DNA of 20,692 nucleotides from SVFI01 sp045643145 (GTDB lineage Bacteria > Bacillota > Clostridia > Lachnospirales > Lachnospiraceae), in NCBI GenBank assembly GCA_045643145.1, contig JAZUKG010000048.1:1-20692 (forward strand), in the 5' to 3' direction. Made by a program: the position numbers and the translations under genes. Under the pieces are notes generated by a model. That model saw only the letters and a program-made list of their open reading frames with translations. It was not told the origin of the DNA and did no database searches. Positions 1-8,532 of the stretch are shown here, piece after piece; the stretch's first letter is position 1; each line of letters begins with the position of its first letter.

Positions 1-1249
1 CAATTTTTACTGCTTCGTCCTTTGTATCTTTTGTCAGCTTAAAGCTTGCACTCTTATCATCGGCAGTAATTGTATAGGTTCCGCGGAAGCCTTCCAGAGT
101 AGCCATACCGTTTTCATCCGTATGAATGGTAGTATTTGTGCTCCACTCTTCTTTAGCCAGGCGTTTGATTTCATGATAAGCAGGCTTAAGCGAATTGTCC
201 GCGCGAATGATTCCGCTAGGAGCATGAAGCCATGCACCATCTGCAAAGTCCCATCCGGTTACTGCTTCAACCAATGGATGAGAGAACAGGATTTCATACA
301 TTTCCTTCCATTCTTTGCGCTGTCTTTCTTCGCCTTCTTCTGTAGTTGGCCATTCATCTACCTGGTAATCATTTAAGTCCACGATTTCAGGCGGCATAAT
401 ATGACCGGATACCAGAGTATTTTCTGTAAAATGAAGCGGAAGTCCAAAAGCAGAGAATCGTTCCAAGATATCTTCTAATTTTTCTCTTCCCATGTATCCC
501 TGATGCTGATGAGTCTGAATACCGATTGCTGAAATTGGTACTCCGGCATTTAAACATCCGTCAATCAGGATACGATAGCTTTCCGATAAGTTAAAATCAT
601 TAATTAATAATACAGCATCCGGATTGGCTGCTTTTGCTGCATCAAATACTTCCTTAACCAGACGAACACGTCCCAAATCCTTACAGATTCTGGTAATCGC
701 ATTGTCATAACGATCATAAACCGGCATAATGACTACTTCGTTGATGACATCCCACATATCCACTACGCCTTTGAACTTTGTCACATCTCTGTGGATACGA
801 TCCAGCTGCTTTTGAAGTATAGTTGCATTGTCATATTCCATGAGCCAGTCTGCACAGGCGGTATGCCAACAAAGCGGATGACCTTTGATTTTCGCACCAT
901 GCTCTGTTAAATATTTAGCTGCTGCCATACGACTGTCGGTTAACGGATTTCCCTCTGTCGGTTCAAATCCGCCCCAGTAAAACGGAATGGTTCCGTAGTT
1001 AAAAATATCCAGCCATTTATTTACACGGTCCATGAAAAATTCTTTCTTTGGACTGACTTTATCTAAATAAAAATCAACATCACCAATGTTTTCTGCCATT
1101 GTAGCAGGAAGTGCGTCAAATGCGCCACTACCAAACAAGAACTCATGATTGGTCAAGTTGATTTCAATATCTTTTCCCGCTAATGCCTTTCCAGTTGCAT
1201 CAACAAATAGTACCTTCTGAGCCGATTTTCTGTGTTCTACATTTACCAT
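1..1249 (-). CDS. GH10 endo-1,4-beta-xylanase, cytoplasmic type (C-terminus cut by window edge)
   Basis: Hydrolyses internal beta-1,4 bonds of xylan or xylo-oligosaccharides. The frame opens at an ATG (1249) preceded by GAGAGG 8 bases upstream and stays open for 416 codons to the left edge, so the stop is outside the window. Residues about 10-40 form a short beta-rich lead-in, then the GH10 barrel follows. Visible motifs are GHPLCWH (residues 123-129), WDVINE with the acid/base Glu171, HFTE with the nucleophile Glu276, and the late GWDFADGAW block (332-340). After the barrel, from about residue 370, a Gly/Tyr-containing beta-type tail begins. There is no signal peptide or anchor, so the enzyme should act inside the cell on imported oligosaccharides; this is inference from the N-terminus. 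GH10 assignment is firm; exact substrate is not. Confidence 0.95.
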   Translation of the reverse strand, partial: MVNVEHRKSAQKVLFVDATGKALAGKDIEINLTNHEFLFGSGAFDALPATMAENIGDVDFYLDKVSPKKEFFMDRVNKWLDIFNYGTIPFYWGGFEPTEGNPLTDSRMAAAKYLTEHGAKIKGHPLCWHTACADWLMEYDNATILQKQLDRIHRDVTKFKGVVDMWDVINEVVIMPVYDRYDNAITRICKDLGRVRLVKEVFDAAKAANPDAVLLINDFNLSESYRILIDGCLNAGVPISAIGIQTHQHQGYMGREKLEDILERFSAFGLPLHFTENTLVSGHIMPPEIVDLNDYQVDEWPTTEEGEERQRKEWKEMYEILFSHPLVEAVTGWDFADGAWLHAPSGIIRADNSLKPAYHEIKRLAKEEWSTNTTIHTDENGMATLEGFRGTYTITADDKSASFKLTKDTKDEAVKI

Positions 1250-1294
1250 CCTTTGTATCCTCTCTTTCCAAAATAATCAAGTGCAAACTATTTG

Positions 1295-1323
1295 ATAACA
1301 TCCTATCATTCACCTTCTGTAAA
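1295..1323 (-). promoter_or_regulatory. Candidate promoter of the xylanase gene
   Basis: On the minus strand TTTACA (1323-1318) is followed after 17 bases by TGTTAT (1300-1295), about 45 bases before the start codon. The -35 matches 5 of 6 consensus positions and the -10 matches 4 of 6. The call rests on sequence alone. Confidence 0.35.
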
Positions 1324-1342
1324 TAATAGAATATTTTCATAA

Positions 1343-1358
1343 AGATATATTGATATCT
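1343..1358. repeat. Short palindrome upstream of the xylanase promoter
   Basis: AGATAT and ATATCT form perfect 6-bp arms around ATTG, about 20 bp upstream of the candidate -35 of the xylanase gene. It is placed where an activator or repressor could bind, but the region is AT-rich and a chance palindrome is quite possible. Confidence 0.2.
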
Positions 1359-1365
1359 ACTCAAG

Positions 1366-1395
1366 AAAAAAGGTTCCTCTCTCGAAGAACCTTTT
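1366..1395 (-). terminator. Intrinsic terminator after the YczE-family gene
   Basis: Minus-strand AAAAGGTTC pairs with GAACCTTTT across a 10-base loop, and the stem runs directly into a T tract (A run 1366-1371 on the plus strand). It starts 5 bases after the stop codon at 1401 and closes the long minus-strand series that begins at 8376. Confidence 0.85.
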
Positions 1396-1400
1396 GTATA

Positions 1401-2054
1401 TTATTCAAATTTTTGATATACCTTATCAATTACTTTTTCTACTCTTGGCATAAAAATTCCTGCTGTCGGTCCGACTAAAAAAGCACAGATAATGGTACCG
1501 ATTCCAACCGTTCCTCCCAGTAAAAATCCCACGAGAACAAAAGTAAAATCTACAATAATACGAATCACGCCAAACTTCTTTTTTGATTTGTCACTAATGA
1601 CCACCGCTACCAAATCATTTGGTCCGGTTCCGCAGTTTGACTTGATCACTATGGTCATTCCAAAGGCAAGCACCACGCAGCCGATTGCCAGTGTAATAAT
1701 ACGCAAAATAAAAGCTGTATTTTCATTCAGGAATGGTCCAATCAAGACTGTAAACATATCAATAATCGGTCCTCCGAAAACCATACAAAGCACAGTTCCG
1801 ATTCGAATATAACTTTTATCCACGAATAAAAGAATAAGGATAATCAACAGACAAATTGCGATATGCACTCGGCCGTGAGTTAAAAAGCCAAGACCTGTTG
1901 CCTTTTGAAGACTGCGAAACAGCCCCTGAATCAATACGTTATACGGATCATTTCCCAGACTGGCCTGAATGAACAGGGTACAACCTAAATGAGCAATGGT
2001 CAAGCCCACCATCAGGGTAATAATTTTTATAATCCACAGTTTTATCTTTTGCAT
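1401..2054 (-). CDS. YczE/YyaS/YitT-family integral membrane protein
   Basis: A 217-residue membrane protein of unknown transport or regulatory role. About six hydrophobic segments are visible, near residues 8-30, 62-79, 83-108, 115-137, 161-181 and 185-202. It has the internal duplication typical of the family: the loop motif ASLGNDPYNV near residue 32 recurs as SNCGTGPNDLV near residue 139. The start has AGAGGAAAG just upstream. It lies 43 bp after the GT14 gene and directly before a terminator, so it is probably the last gene of the ftsEX series. A Bacillus member, YczE, has been linked to lipopeptide production, but the biochemical function of the family is not established, and nothing here specifies a substrate. 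Confidence 0.8.
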   Translation of the reverse strand: MQKIKLWIIKIITLMVGLTIAHLGCTLFIQASLGNDPYNVLIQGLFRSLQKATGLGFLTHGRVHIAICLLIILILLFVDKSYIRIGTVLCMVFGGPIIDMFTVLIGPFLNENTAFILRIITLAIGCVVLAFGMTIVIKSNCGTGPNDLVAVVISDKSKKKFGVIRIIVDFTFVLVGFLLGGTVGIGTIICAFLVGPTAGIFMPRVEKVIDKVYQKFE

Positions 2055-2097
2055 TTTCTTTCCTCTTTCTCTATAGTTTATATCTCATCCATTTATT

Positions 2098-2994
2098 CTA
2101 TGATGTGAAACCCTGATGTATTCTTTCTCTCAGCTCTTTGGAAAGTGTAGGATGAAATTTTCGGGCAAATACAATCTGCTTTTCTTCTTTTTCCTTCATG
2201 ATTTTCTCATAGTCTGCTGACTCGAGATAGCACGGGCTGGCACCATCACCCTTTGTCCAGTCCATATATCGAAGTTCCCTGTTTACTACCTTATCAGAAA
2301 ACTCTTTGCTGTTCATAAACAATGTCTGAAAGAAAAATTCCTCCGGTACCTGGCACTTTTTCAAATCCTCCCAGTACTCAGAATGAGTAGCCACATAAGA
2401 AACTACATACTTTGCAGCCTTTCTTGGCATAGAAATATAGACCAGTCCCTTATAAATCTGATCCCATCTAAACTCACCGATTCCTTTTCTTTTGATACCC
2501 ACCAGTTTTTGAGCCTGCACTGTCATATCCTGAATCAGCCATAATACTTTATTTTTTACATTCATATCCTGAAACAGATTGTAGTAACGGAAACGCTTGA
2601 TTACTGTCTCCGGAAGCTCTGATGGTGAAATATAGCTCAAATAGATAGAGTCCTTGTCTATCCCCAAAAATCTTTGATCCAGCTGCTTGACAGACACCAG
2701 TGGATAATCCTCACCTGTCAACAAATGAACATAGGATACCTCTTCCCGGGCCAGCGCCATGGTGAGCAGTTCAAAGATAGCCTCGACATGGGCAAATCCG
2801 CCCCAGACGATATTGTATTTTCGTATAGCCTTGCAGCCTTCCAGCTGATTTAATTTTTCAATATCAGCATCTGTAATCGTTTTGCTTTTTTGATCCACAT
2901 GGATAAAACAAAGGCCGGTTTGCGTTAGCATTCCGGCCAGTTCATACAAAGTGTCAAAATCTTTATAAGCAGTAATAAGATAGGCCTGTTTCAT
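2098..2994 (-). CDS. GT14 family beta-1,6-N-acetylglucosaminyltransferase-like (core-2/I-branching type)
   Basis: A 298-residue soluble glycosyltransferase of the Branch family (GT14). Evidence is the N-terminal LITAYKDFDTLYELAGML, the FIHVDQKS strand near residue 30, VWGGFAHVEAIFELL near residue 63, the hallmark HLLTGEDYPL near residue 90, and the late VPEEFFFQTL block near residue 217. That block corresponds to the region of the catalytic glutamate in animal core-2 enzymes. No signal peptide or membrane segment is present, so it should work in the cytoplasm, perhaps on a lipid-linked or nucleotide-derived glycan precursor. RBS GAGGA lies 6 bases before the ATG. It sits 35 bp after the S41 protease gene, consistent with co-transcription with division and envelope genes. 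Donor and acceptor cannot be read from the sequence. Confidence 0.85.
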   Translation of the reverse strand: MKQAYLITAYKDFDTLYELAGMLTQTGLCFIHVDQKSKTITDADIEKLNQLEGCKAIRKYNIVWGGFAHVEAIFELLTMALAREEVSYVHLLTGEDYPLVSVKQLDQRFLGIDKDSIYLSYISPSELPETVIKRFRYYNLFQDMNVKNKVLWLIQDMTVQAQKLVGIKRKGIGEFRWDQIYKGLVYISMPRKAAKYVVSYVATHSEYWEDLKKCQVPEEFFFQTLFMNSKEFSDKVVNRELRYMDWTKGDGASPCYLESADYEKIMKEKEEKQIVFARKFHPTLSKELRERIHQGFTS

Positions 2995-3029
2995 AAAAAT
3001 TCCTCTTTTTATTATTCACACTTTATTCT

Positions 3030-4364
3030 TTATTTTATCTTTTCCTTGATGATTTCATACGCGCGTTCCAGCTGATTATCGCTTCCGTCCTCGAGATACT
3101 TATCCACATCAAGTTCTAATTCTTCATCCGGCTGTACACCTAACTTGTGAATATCATTTCCGTTTGGTGTATAGTAATGAGAAATTGTCAGTTTGATAGA
3201 CGATCCGTCCGTAATATTAAATACCTTTTGAACAATTCCTTTTCCATAGGTCTTTGTTCCCAGGATAGTTCCCTTTTTATAATCCTTAATCGCACCCGCC
3301 AGAATTTCAGAAGCAGAAGCACTGTTTTCATTTACCAGTACAACCATAGGAAGCATAAATTCATGACTACCGTCACAGCTGTATTCCTTTCGTTCTCCGT
3401 TCTTATCTTCTGTATATACGATCAGACCCTTTGGAAGTAACTGTTTTGCAATTTCAACCACGCTGTAAAGAGTTCCTCCCGGATTACCACGAAGATCAAT
3501 AATCAGGCCCTTCATGCCATCCTCTTCGAGAGATGTCATAGCATTGGTAAACTGTTCCACAGAAACCAGTTCAAACTGCGAAATGGAAATAAATCCGATT
3601 TTATCATCTGAAATAGAGAAATCCACAGTAGGGGATTCAATCGCTCTACGTTCAACCTCAATTTCCAGATAATCACTCTCGCCTTCTCTGGCAATGGTCA
3701 ACAGAACCTTCGTTCCTTCCTCACCCTTGATGAGGGCAACCGCATCCTGAACACTCTTTCCTGCCATATCTTCGCCGTCAACCTTGATCAGGTAATCATT
3801 TGCGCGAAGTTTGGCCTCTTCTGCCGGTGTATTTGGAATAATTTTTGAAAGATAACAATAGCCAACCTTTTCATCATATCCTACATAAGCACCGATACCT
3901 TTATACACACCCAATGAAGATTCCTGAAGTTTTTCGTTTTCTTCTCGTGTATAGTAGGTAGAATAAGGATCTCCCAAGGCTTCCACAAAACCTTTGTAAA
4001 GACCCGCCTCTAAATCTTCATCCTTGATATCATCCAAATAAAAGTCTCGAATACTGTCTTCAATCAGATGGAGTTTTTTCTCTACATCTCCTGTCAGCAC
4101 ACTGTCTGACTGACTCGTAGATGCCGGAGTATAATTCTCTAGTTTTGCACCACCCGGTTTTACCTTGGTTGCAAATAAATATCCTGCCAGACTACAACAA
4201 AGAGCAATCAAAAGACCTATGGTCATGCCCGTAAAAAAGGAAGCCTTTTGTTTCTTTCCGGCTTCTTTTTTTATCTGTTCAAAAGTATCATATCTGTCTG
4301 ATACTGCCTCTTCTGATGCATTTTCCTGCTCTTTGGAAAGTCCTTCAAAAGGATTTTCACTCAT
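3030..4364 (-). CDS. S41 family carboxy-terminal processing peptidase (CtpA/CtpB-like)
   Basis: Membrane-anchored serine protease that trims protein C-termini outside the membrane. I place the start at ATG 4364 (444 residues): AAAGG lies 10 bases upstream, whereas the longer frame opens with TTG at 4382. Layout: charged cytoplasmic tail (1-40), one membrane segment (about 41-66), helical lead-in, PDZ domain (about 152-228, with GIGAYVGY), then the S41 core with LIIDLRGNPGG (287-297). The catalytic dyad is Ser350 in SASASE (348-353) and Lys375 in TYGKG, with the 25-residue spacing found in the family. The gene starts 24 bp after the M23 peptidase gene, so the protease may process or turn over that hydrolase or other septal proteins; this is inference from context. 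Confidence 0.93.
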   Translation of the reverse strand: MSENPFEGLSKEQENASEEAVSDRYDTFEQIKKEAGKKQKASFFTGMTIGLLIALCCSLAGYLFATKVKPGGAKLENYTPASTSQSDSVLTGDVEKKLHLIEDSIRDFYLDDIKDEDLEAGLYKGFVEALGDPYSTYYTREENEKLQESSLGVYKGIGAYVGYDEKVGYCYLSKIIPNTPAEEAKLRANDYLIKVDGEDMAGKSVQDAVALIKGEEGTKVLLTIAREGESDYLEIEVERRAIESPTVDFSISDDKIGFISISQFELVSVEQFTNAMTSLEEDGMKGLIIDLRGNPGGTLYSVVEIAKQLLPKGLIVYTEDKNGERKEYSCDGSHEFMLPMVVLVNENSASASEILAGAIKDYKKGTILGTKTYGKGIVQKVFNITDGSSIKLTISHYYTPNGNDIHKLGVQPDEELELDVDKYLEDGSDNQLERAYEIIKEKIK

Positions 4365-4388
4365 AATAAAACGACCTTTCAATCTATT

Positions 4389-5633
4389 TTATAAATATTG
4401 CCATGGACTGACATAGCTACCATTCAAACGAACCGAGAAATGTAAATGATTTCCGGTAGATCTTCCGGTAGAACCCACTCCACCGATTTTAGCTCCTTTT
4501 GTTACACTTTGTCCCTCTGATACGGACAAAGAAGAAGCATGCATATAAATAGTATACAGTCCGCCGCCGTGATCAATCATCACATAGTTTCCCATAGTAG
4601 AACTGTAAGCAGCCGCTACTACCACACCATCTGCAGCAGCTAAAATGGAACTGCCGTATGGTGCTGCCATATCCAGGCCGTTATGATACTGTTCCACATT
4701 CAGAATCGGATGGATTCGATATCCGTATTCATCCGAAATACGTGTATAAGACGGAGCAGGCCAACAGAACTGACCACCACCATAGGTTGGTCGCTTTACG
4801 CTGTTTTGAGAAATACTGTTAAGTCTTTCTCTTTCGGCCTGAGCTGCTGCAACCGCTGCTTCCAAGGCACGAATCTGTGCATCCTGTTCCTTGATCATAT
4901 TTTCGTATTCTTCAATTGCAGCTTCTTTATTGGCGATATCCTTTTCATACTTATGGATTTCATCGATTTTTTCATCCATAAGGTTCTGCATTTCATCCTG
5001 CTTTTCTTCAATGCTCTTTTTTGTTTCTTCCAAAACCACTTCCTGTGAGGACAAATCCTTTTCCATCGCAGCTACTTCTTCTTTGGTCTGTTTAAACTTT
5101 TCAAGCATATCTCTATCATATTCAGATACCTGCTCAATATATTCTGCTTTATTCAGCATTTCGCTAAAAGTTTCGCATGAAAGAAGAATCTGAATGTATG
5201 TCATGCTACCATGCTCATACATAAATTTCATACGAATCTTCATATTCTTATATTGCTCTTCAATATCTTTTTTGGCCTGTTCAAGCTGAATCTTTGCTTC
5301 TTTTATTTCTTCCTTCTTGGTTTCAAGAAGCTGCTCCACATCCGAAAGATCATTGGAAACACCACGTATCTGATCATCCAGCTCCATTACCTTGCCGGTA
5401 AGCTGCTGCTTGGCTACTTCCAATTCCTCTTTTTTATTTTGTGCAGCATCAAGCCCATTCTGCAAAGAATCCTTTTCATCTTTTGCATCACTGATCGCAC
5501 TCTTATCCTCTTTGATTTTCTGATCAAGTCCGGAAATCGAAGTCGCATAGATTGAAATCGGATGCAATAAAAGTGCTGCTGCCATCAAAAAGGCTAAAAA
5601 GCGAAAACTGCTTTGCTTTTTGTTAAATCTCAT
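4389..5633 (-). CDS. M23 family peptidoglycan endopeptidase with N-terminal coiled coil (probable FtsEX partner)
   Basis: A 414-residue exported cell-wall hydrolase. Residues 1-30 are a signal peptide (basic start, hydrophobic run, cleavage probably near IYA-TS). Residues about 35-280 are heptad-rich and strongly charged, a long coiled coil as in EnvC- and PcsB-like FtsX partners. A linker leads to a LytM/M23 domain from about residue 290. All catalytic positions are kept: His317 and Asp321 in HNGLD, His365 in YMH, and His396 and His398 in HLHF, with spacing identical to active LytM. This differs from E. coli EnvC, whose LytM domain is inactive and works by activating amidases. The gene follows ftsX by 32 bp. 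The coiled coil should bind the FtsX extracellular loop and release the active site during division. The RBS is weak (GGATTAAAAGA before ATG). Confidence 0.92.
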   Translation of the reverse strand: MRFNKKQSSFRFLAFLMAAALLLHPISIYATSISGLDQKIKEDKSAISDAKDEKDSLQNGLDAAQNKKEELEVAKQQLTGKVMELDDQIRGVSNDLSDVEQLLETKKEEIKEAKIQLEQAKKDIEEQYKNMKIRMKFMYEHGSMTYIQILLSCETFSEMLNKAEYIEQVSEYDRDMLEKFKQTKEEVAAMEKDLSSQEVVLEETKKSIEEKQDEMQNLMDEKIDEIHKYEKDIANKEAAIEEYENMIKEQDAQIRALEAAVAAAQAERERLNSISQNSVKRPTYGGGQFCWPAPSYTRISDEYGYRIHPILNVEQYHNGLDMAAPYGSSILAAADGVVVAAAYSSTMGNYVMIDHGGGLYTIYMHASSLSVSEGQSVTKGAKIGGVGSTGRSTGNHLHFSVRLNGSYVSPWQYL

Positions 5634-5665
5634 TCTTTTAATCCATTCATTCCATATTTGTTGTC

Positions 5666-6565
5666 TTAAACTCTGACATGCTTGCGTACAGTCGAGAAAC
5701 TTCCCATAAATCCAATACCAATACCGATTATCAGAGAAATCGGTACTAATACAGCAAAGACTTCCTCTGCAGTCAGGAAGGTAAGAAGCTGTGAAAGTAC
5801 TGCAAAACGATTTGATACATAATCAACTACATTGTTGTAAACCACATAAATAATTCCCAGCGGAATTGCTGCTCCGATTACACCAATTAAAATACCTTCA
5901 ATTACGAATGGTGCACGTACAAAAAAGTCAGTAGCACCGATATACTTCATAATATTGATTTCATCCTTACGTACTGAAATACCGATGGTAACGGTATTGC
6001 TGATCAGGAATACTGAAACAGCCAAAAGAATGATAATAATACCAATTGACACATAACTGATTAACTTATTCATACCTGATAAGGTATTTGCAGTAATCTC
6101 TGAACGGTTAACCTCTCTGACACCGTCAATGGTTTCCAGATAAGTAACCAGATTATCCTGCATTGAAACATCATTTAAGTATACTTCATAGTTTGCAGAA
6201 TCTGCGATTGGGTTGTCATCGCCAAAACCATCTGCATAATCTCCCAGGTAGTCCGCTTTAAAGCTTTCCCACGCTTCATCCGCTGAAACGAAATTCACCT
6301 TGGATACTTCTGCTCTTTTTTCAATCAGACCTCCGATTTCTGCCATTCTTTCATCACTAATTCCATCTACGAAAAAGACAGTAACCGAAACACCTTCCTG
6401 CGCGGTTTTCACCATATGCTGAAAATTTGCTACCACTGCATAAAACACACCAAACATTAACAGACATGCACTAATGGTAGCTGCTGAAGCAAGCGAATAC
6501 CACTTGTTTCGAAATATATTCACTATTCCCTGTTTCAGGGTATAAAATAACGTACTAAATCTCAT
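5666..6565 (-). CDS. ftsX: Cell division ABC transporter permease-type subunit FtsX
   Basis: Membrane half of the FtsEX complex, which passes ATP-driven conformational change from the cytoplasm to a wall hydrolase. I choose ATG 6565 (299 residues, MRFSTLFYTLKQG): AAGGAAGGA lies about 10 bases upstream, while the longer frame begins at GTG 6592. Topology is typical: cytoplasmic N-terminus, TM1 (about 22-45), an extracellular loop of about 100 residues (about 46-155) containing the VSVTVFFVDG strand, then TM2-4 near 165-190, 212-238 and 262-288. The start overlaps the end of ftsE by 11 bp, indicating translational coupling, and the hydrolase gene follows immediately. No missing segment is seen. 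Confidence 0.96.
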   Translation of the reverse strand: MRFSTLFYTLKQGIVNIFRNKWYSLASAATISACLLMFGVFYAVVANFQHMVKTAQEGVSVTVFFVDGISDERMAEIGGLIEKRAEVSKVNFVSADEAWESFKADYLGDYADGFGDDNPIADSANYEVYLNDVSMQDNLVTYLETIDGVREVNRSEITANTLSGMNKLISYVSIGIIIILLAVSVFLISNTVTIGISVRKDEINIMKYIGATDFFVRAPFVIEGILIGVIGAAIPLGIIYVVYNNVVDYVSNRFAVLSQLLTFLTAEEVFAVLVPISLIIGIGIGFMGSFSTVRKHVRV

Positions 6566-7241
6566 CGATGTATGTTCCTTCCTTTTCGTCACTTACAATA
6601 ACACCCTTATTCATGGTGATTACTCGCTTTTTCATGGAATTAACAATTTCTCTGTTGTGAGTAACAACCAAAACAGTAGTTCCTCGTTCGTTAATTTCCT
6701 CCAAAAGCTTCATGATATCCCAGGAATTCTTTGGGTCTAAGTTTCCGGTAGGCTCGTCTGCCAGCAAAATCGGCGGATTGTTTACCAGTGCTCTGGCAAT
6801 AGCCACACGCTGCTGCTCACCACCTGATAACTGTCTCGGTTTTGCTTTATATTTTCCGGCCAAACCTACAGTTGACAGAATAGAAGGTACATTTCTCTTG
6901 ATTTCCTTAGAAGGTGTCTGTACGATACGCTGGGCAAATGCCACATTTTCATATACGTTTCTGTCCTTAAGTAATCTGAAATCCTGGAACACAACACCAA
7001 GTTTACGACGGTATTTCGGAATCTGACGATGCTTTAAAGACGCAACATCCGTATCATTTACCTGAATGTTTCCGCTGGTCGGAAGAAGCTCTCGAAGGAG
7101 CAGCTTGATCAGTGTTGATTTACCGGAACCACTGTCACCTACGATGAATACAAACTCACCTGCATCAATATGCAGACTGACATCGTTCAAGGCCGGGGCT
7201 CCTGTTGAATAGGATTTACTTACATTTTCTAAAGTAATCAT
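6555..7241 (-). CDS. ftsE: Cell division ATP-binding protein FtsE
   Basis: Cytoplasmic ATPase of the FtsEX complex, 228 residues, normal length. Walker A is GDSGSGKST (35-43), followed by the Q-loop VVFQDFRLL, the ABC signature LSGGEQQR, Walker B ILLADEPTGNLD and the H-loop VVTHN. The FtsE-type spacing and the adjacent ftsX make the identity clear. The start has AAGGAG 11 bases before ATG. It is 46 bp downstream of the CdaR-family regulator gene in the same direction, with no terminator between them. Confidence 0.97.
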   Translation of the reverse strand: MITLENVSKSYSTGAPALNDVSLHIDAGEFVFIVGDSGSGKSTLIKLLLRELLPTSGNIQVNDTDVASLKHRQIPKYRRKLGVVFQDFRLLKDRNVYENVAFAQRIVQTPSKEIKRNVPSILSTVGLAGKYKAKPRQLSGGEQQRVAIARALVNNPPILLADEPTGNLDPKNSWDIMKLLEEINERGTTVLVVTHNREIVNSMKKRVITMNKGVIVSDEKEGTYIDEI

Positions 7242-7287
7242 GGGATTACATTCTCCTTACTTGTTTCTAATTCATACATACCATGGA

Positions 7288-8376
7288 TTAATATTCAAAG
7301 CTTTCCATGTATTTCATATATTTTACAACCATCATGGCAATCTTGAAGGTAATTGCATCCTCAAATACACGAAGGTCTAAGCCTGTGCTCTTTTGAAGCT
7401 TATCCAGACGATAAACCAGAGTATTTCTGTGAATGAACAACTGTCTGGAGGTTTCTGATACATTCAGACTGTTTTCAAAGAATTTATTGATGGTAATGAT
7501 AGTTTCCTCGTCAAACTCATCCGGACTCTTGTTACCAAAGATTTCACGGATGAACATTTTGCAAAGTGAAAGCGGAAGCTGATAAATAAGACGTCCGATT
7601 CCCAGTTCGCTATAGGCAATGATAGTACGATCATCAAAGAAGATTTTTCCTACATCCAGTGCCATCTTTGCTTCCTTGTAAGAACGGCTGACTTCCTTTA
7701 ATTCATTTACAATGCTGCCGTAAGAAATATGAATCTGGCTCGCGCCTTCTCTTTCCAAAGTAGCAATGATATTTTTAGCAATCTTTTCAAGCTCTGCCTT
7801 TGGATCTCTTTCTACGATTTCGCGCACAACAATCACGCTGTTTTCATCTACTGCAGTCACAAAGTCTTTGTTGCCTGCTGCCAAATGTTCTCTGACATTT
7901 TCTACTGTATTGGCATCTTTACCTTCTCCGACCTCTACAATCATAACAGTTCTAGGCGCTTCCATCTTGATATGAAGCTTTTTAGAACGACTGTAAATAT
8001 CTACTAAGAGGAGATTGTCAAGAAGCAGGTTCTTAATAAAGTTGTCCTTGTCAAAACGCTCTTTGTAAGCAACCATCAAATTCTGAATCTGGAAGGTTGC
8101 CATTTTACCGATCATATATACATCTTCGCTCTGACCCATAGCCACCAAAACGTATTCCACTACCTGTTCATCATAAATCTTGAAGAACTGATATCTGGAA
8201 ACCTCCTGGCTGTCTGCGGGAGATTTAACAAAATCTACAACTGCAAGCGAAGCATCCTGCTGCTGTTCTGTTGTACCTGCAACCAAATTACCGTCTGTAT
8301 CGATGACAAGAAAGTCTACCCTCGAAATCGCTTTCAAACCATCTAAGGTGTTTTGTAAAATCTGATTTGATATCAT
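7288..8376 (-). CDS. CdaR-family (sugar-diacid regulator type) transcriptional regulator
   Basis: A 362-residue cytoplasmic regulator. The first 130 residues look like the ligand-sensing domain of CdaR proteins (FLVIDTDGNLVAGT near residue 22, then YQFFKIYDEQVVEYVLV). The middle (about 145-290) is a GGDEF-like or linker region as in PucR/CdaR proteins. The C-terminus (about 303-350) is the PucR-type helix-turn-helix: NVSETSRQLFIHRNTLVYRL. RBS GAAGGAG lies 6 bases before the ATG. The gene is first in the ftsEX series. A role in controlling ftsEX is possible, but co-location alone does not prove it, and the ligand may not be a sugar diacid in this lineage. Confidence 0.85.
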   Translation of the reverse strand: MISNQILQNTLDGLKAISRVDFLVIDTDGNLVAGTTEQQQDASLAVVDFVKSPADSQEVSRYQFFKIYDEQVVEYVLVAMGQSEDVYMIGKMATFQIQNLMVAYKERFDKDNFIKNLLLDNLLLVDIYSRSKKLHIKMEAPRTVMIVEVGEGKDANTVENVREHLAAGNKDFVTAVDENSVIVVREIVERDPKAELEKIAKNIIATLEREGASQIHISYGSIVNELKEVSRSYKEAKMALDVGKIFFDDRTIIAYSELGIGRLIYQLPLSLCKMFIREIFGNKSPDEFDEETIITINKFFENSLNVSETSRQLFIHRNTLVYRLDKLQKSTGLDLRVFEDAITFKIAMMVVKYMKYMESFEY

Positions 8377-8453
8377 ACGTTACTCCTTCTCTTATACATT
8401 TTTCACAAAATCAAATACCCACTTAAATACTAATTGCACATTGTTTTTTCATT

Positions 8454-8483
8454 TTAATACATAATTACATAAAAATCTACCAA
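8454..8483 (-). promoter_or_regulatory. Weak candidate promoter of the CdaR-ftsEX series
   Basis: TTGGTA (8483-8478), an 18-base spacer and TATTAA (8459-8454) occur on the minus strand about 78 bases before the regulator start. The whole stretch 8377-8540 is very AT-rich and contains repeated TGCAT and A/T tracts, so other -10-like sites exist and this choice is uncertain. Confidence 0.25.
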
Positions 8484-8532
8484 TTCCATGGATATTTTTA
8501 TGCATTTTTTGCATTTTTTTGTAAATCTTAAG

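Noticed and set aside
4683..5555. Several plus-strand open frames opposite the M23 peptidase coiled coil
   Set aside because: They are antisense shadows of a repetitive Glu/Lys-rich helix, giving Phe/Leu/Ile/Ser-rich nonsense without RBS.
6566..6592. Longer FtsX starting at GTG 6592
   Set aside because: ATG 6565 has a strong AAGGAAGGA upstream and gives the normal FtsX N-terminus; the extra residues translate that RBS.
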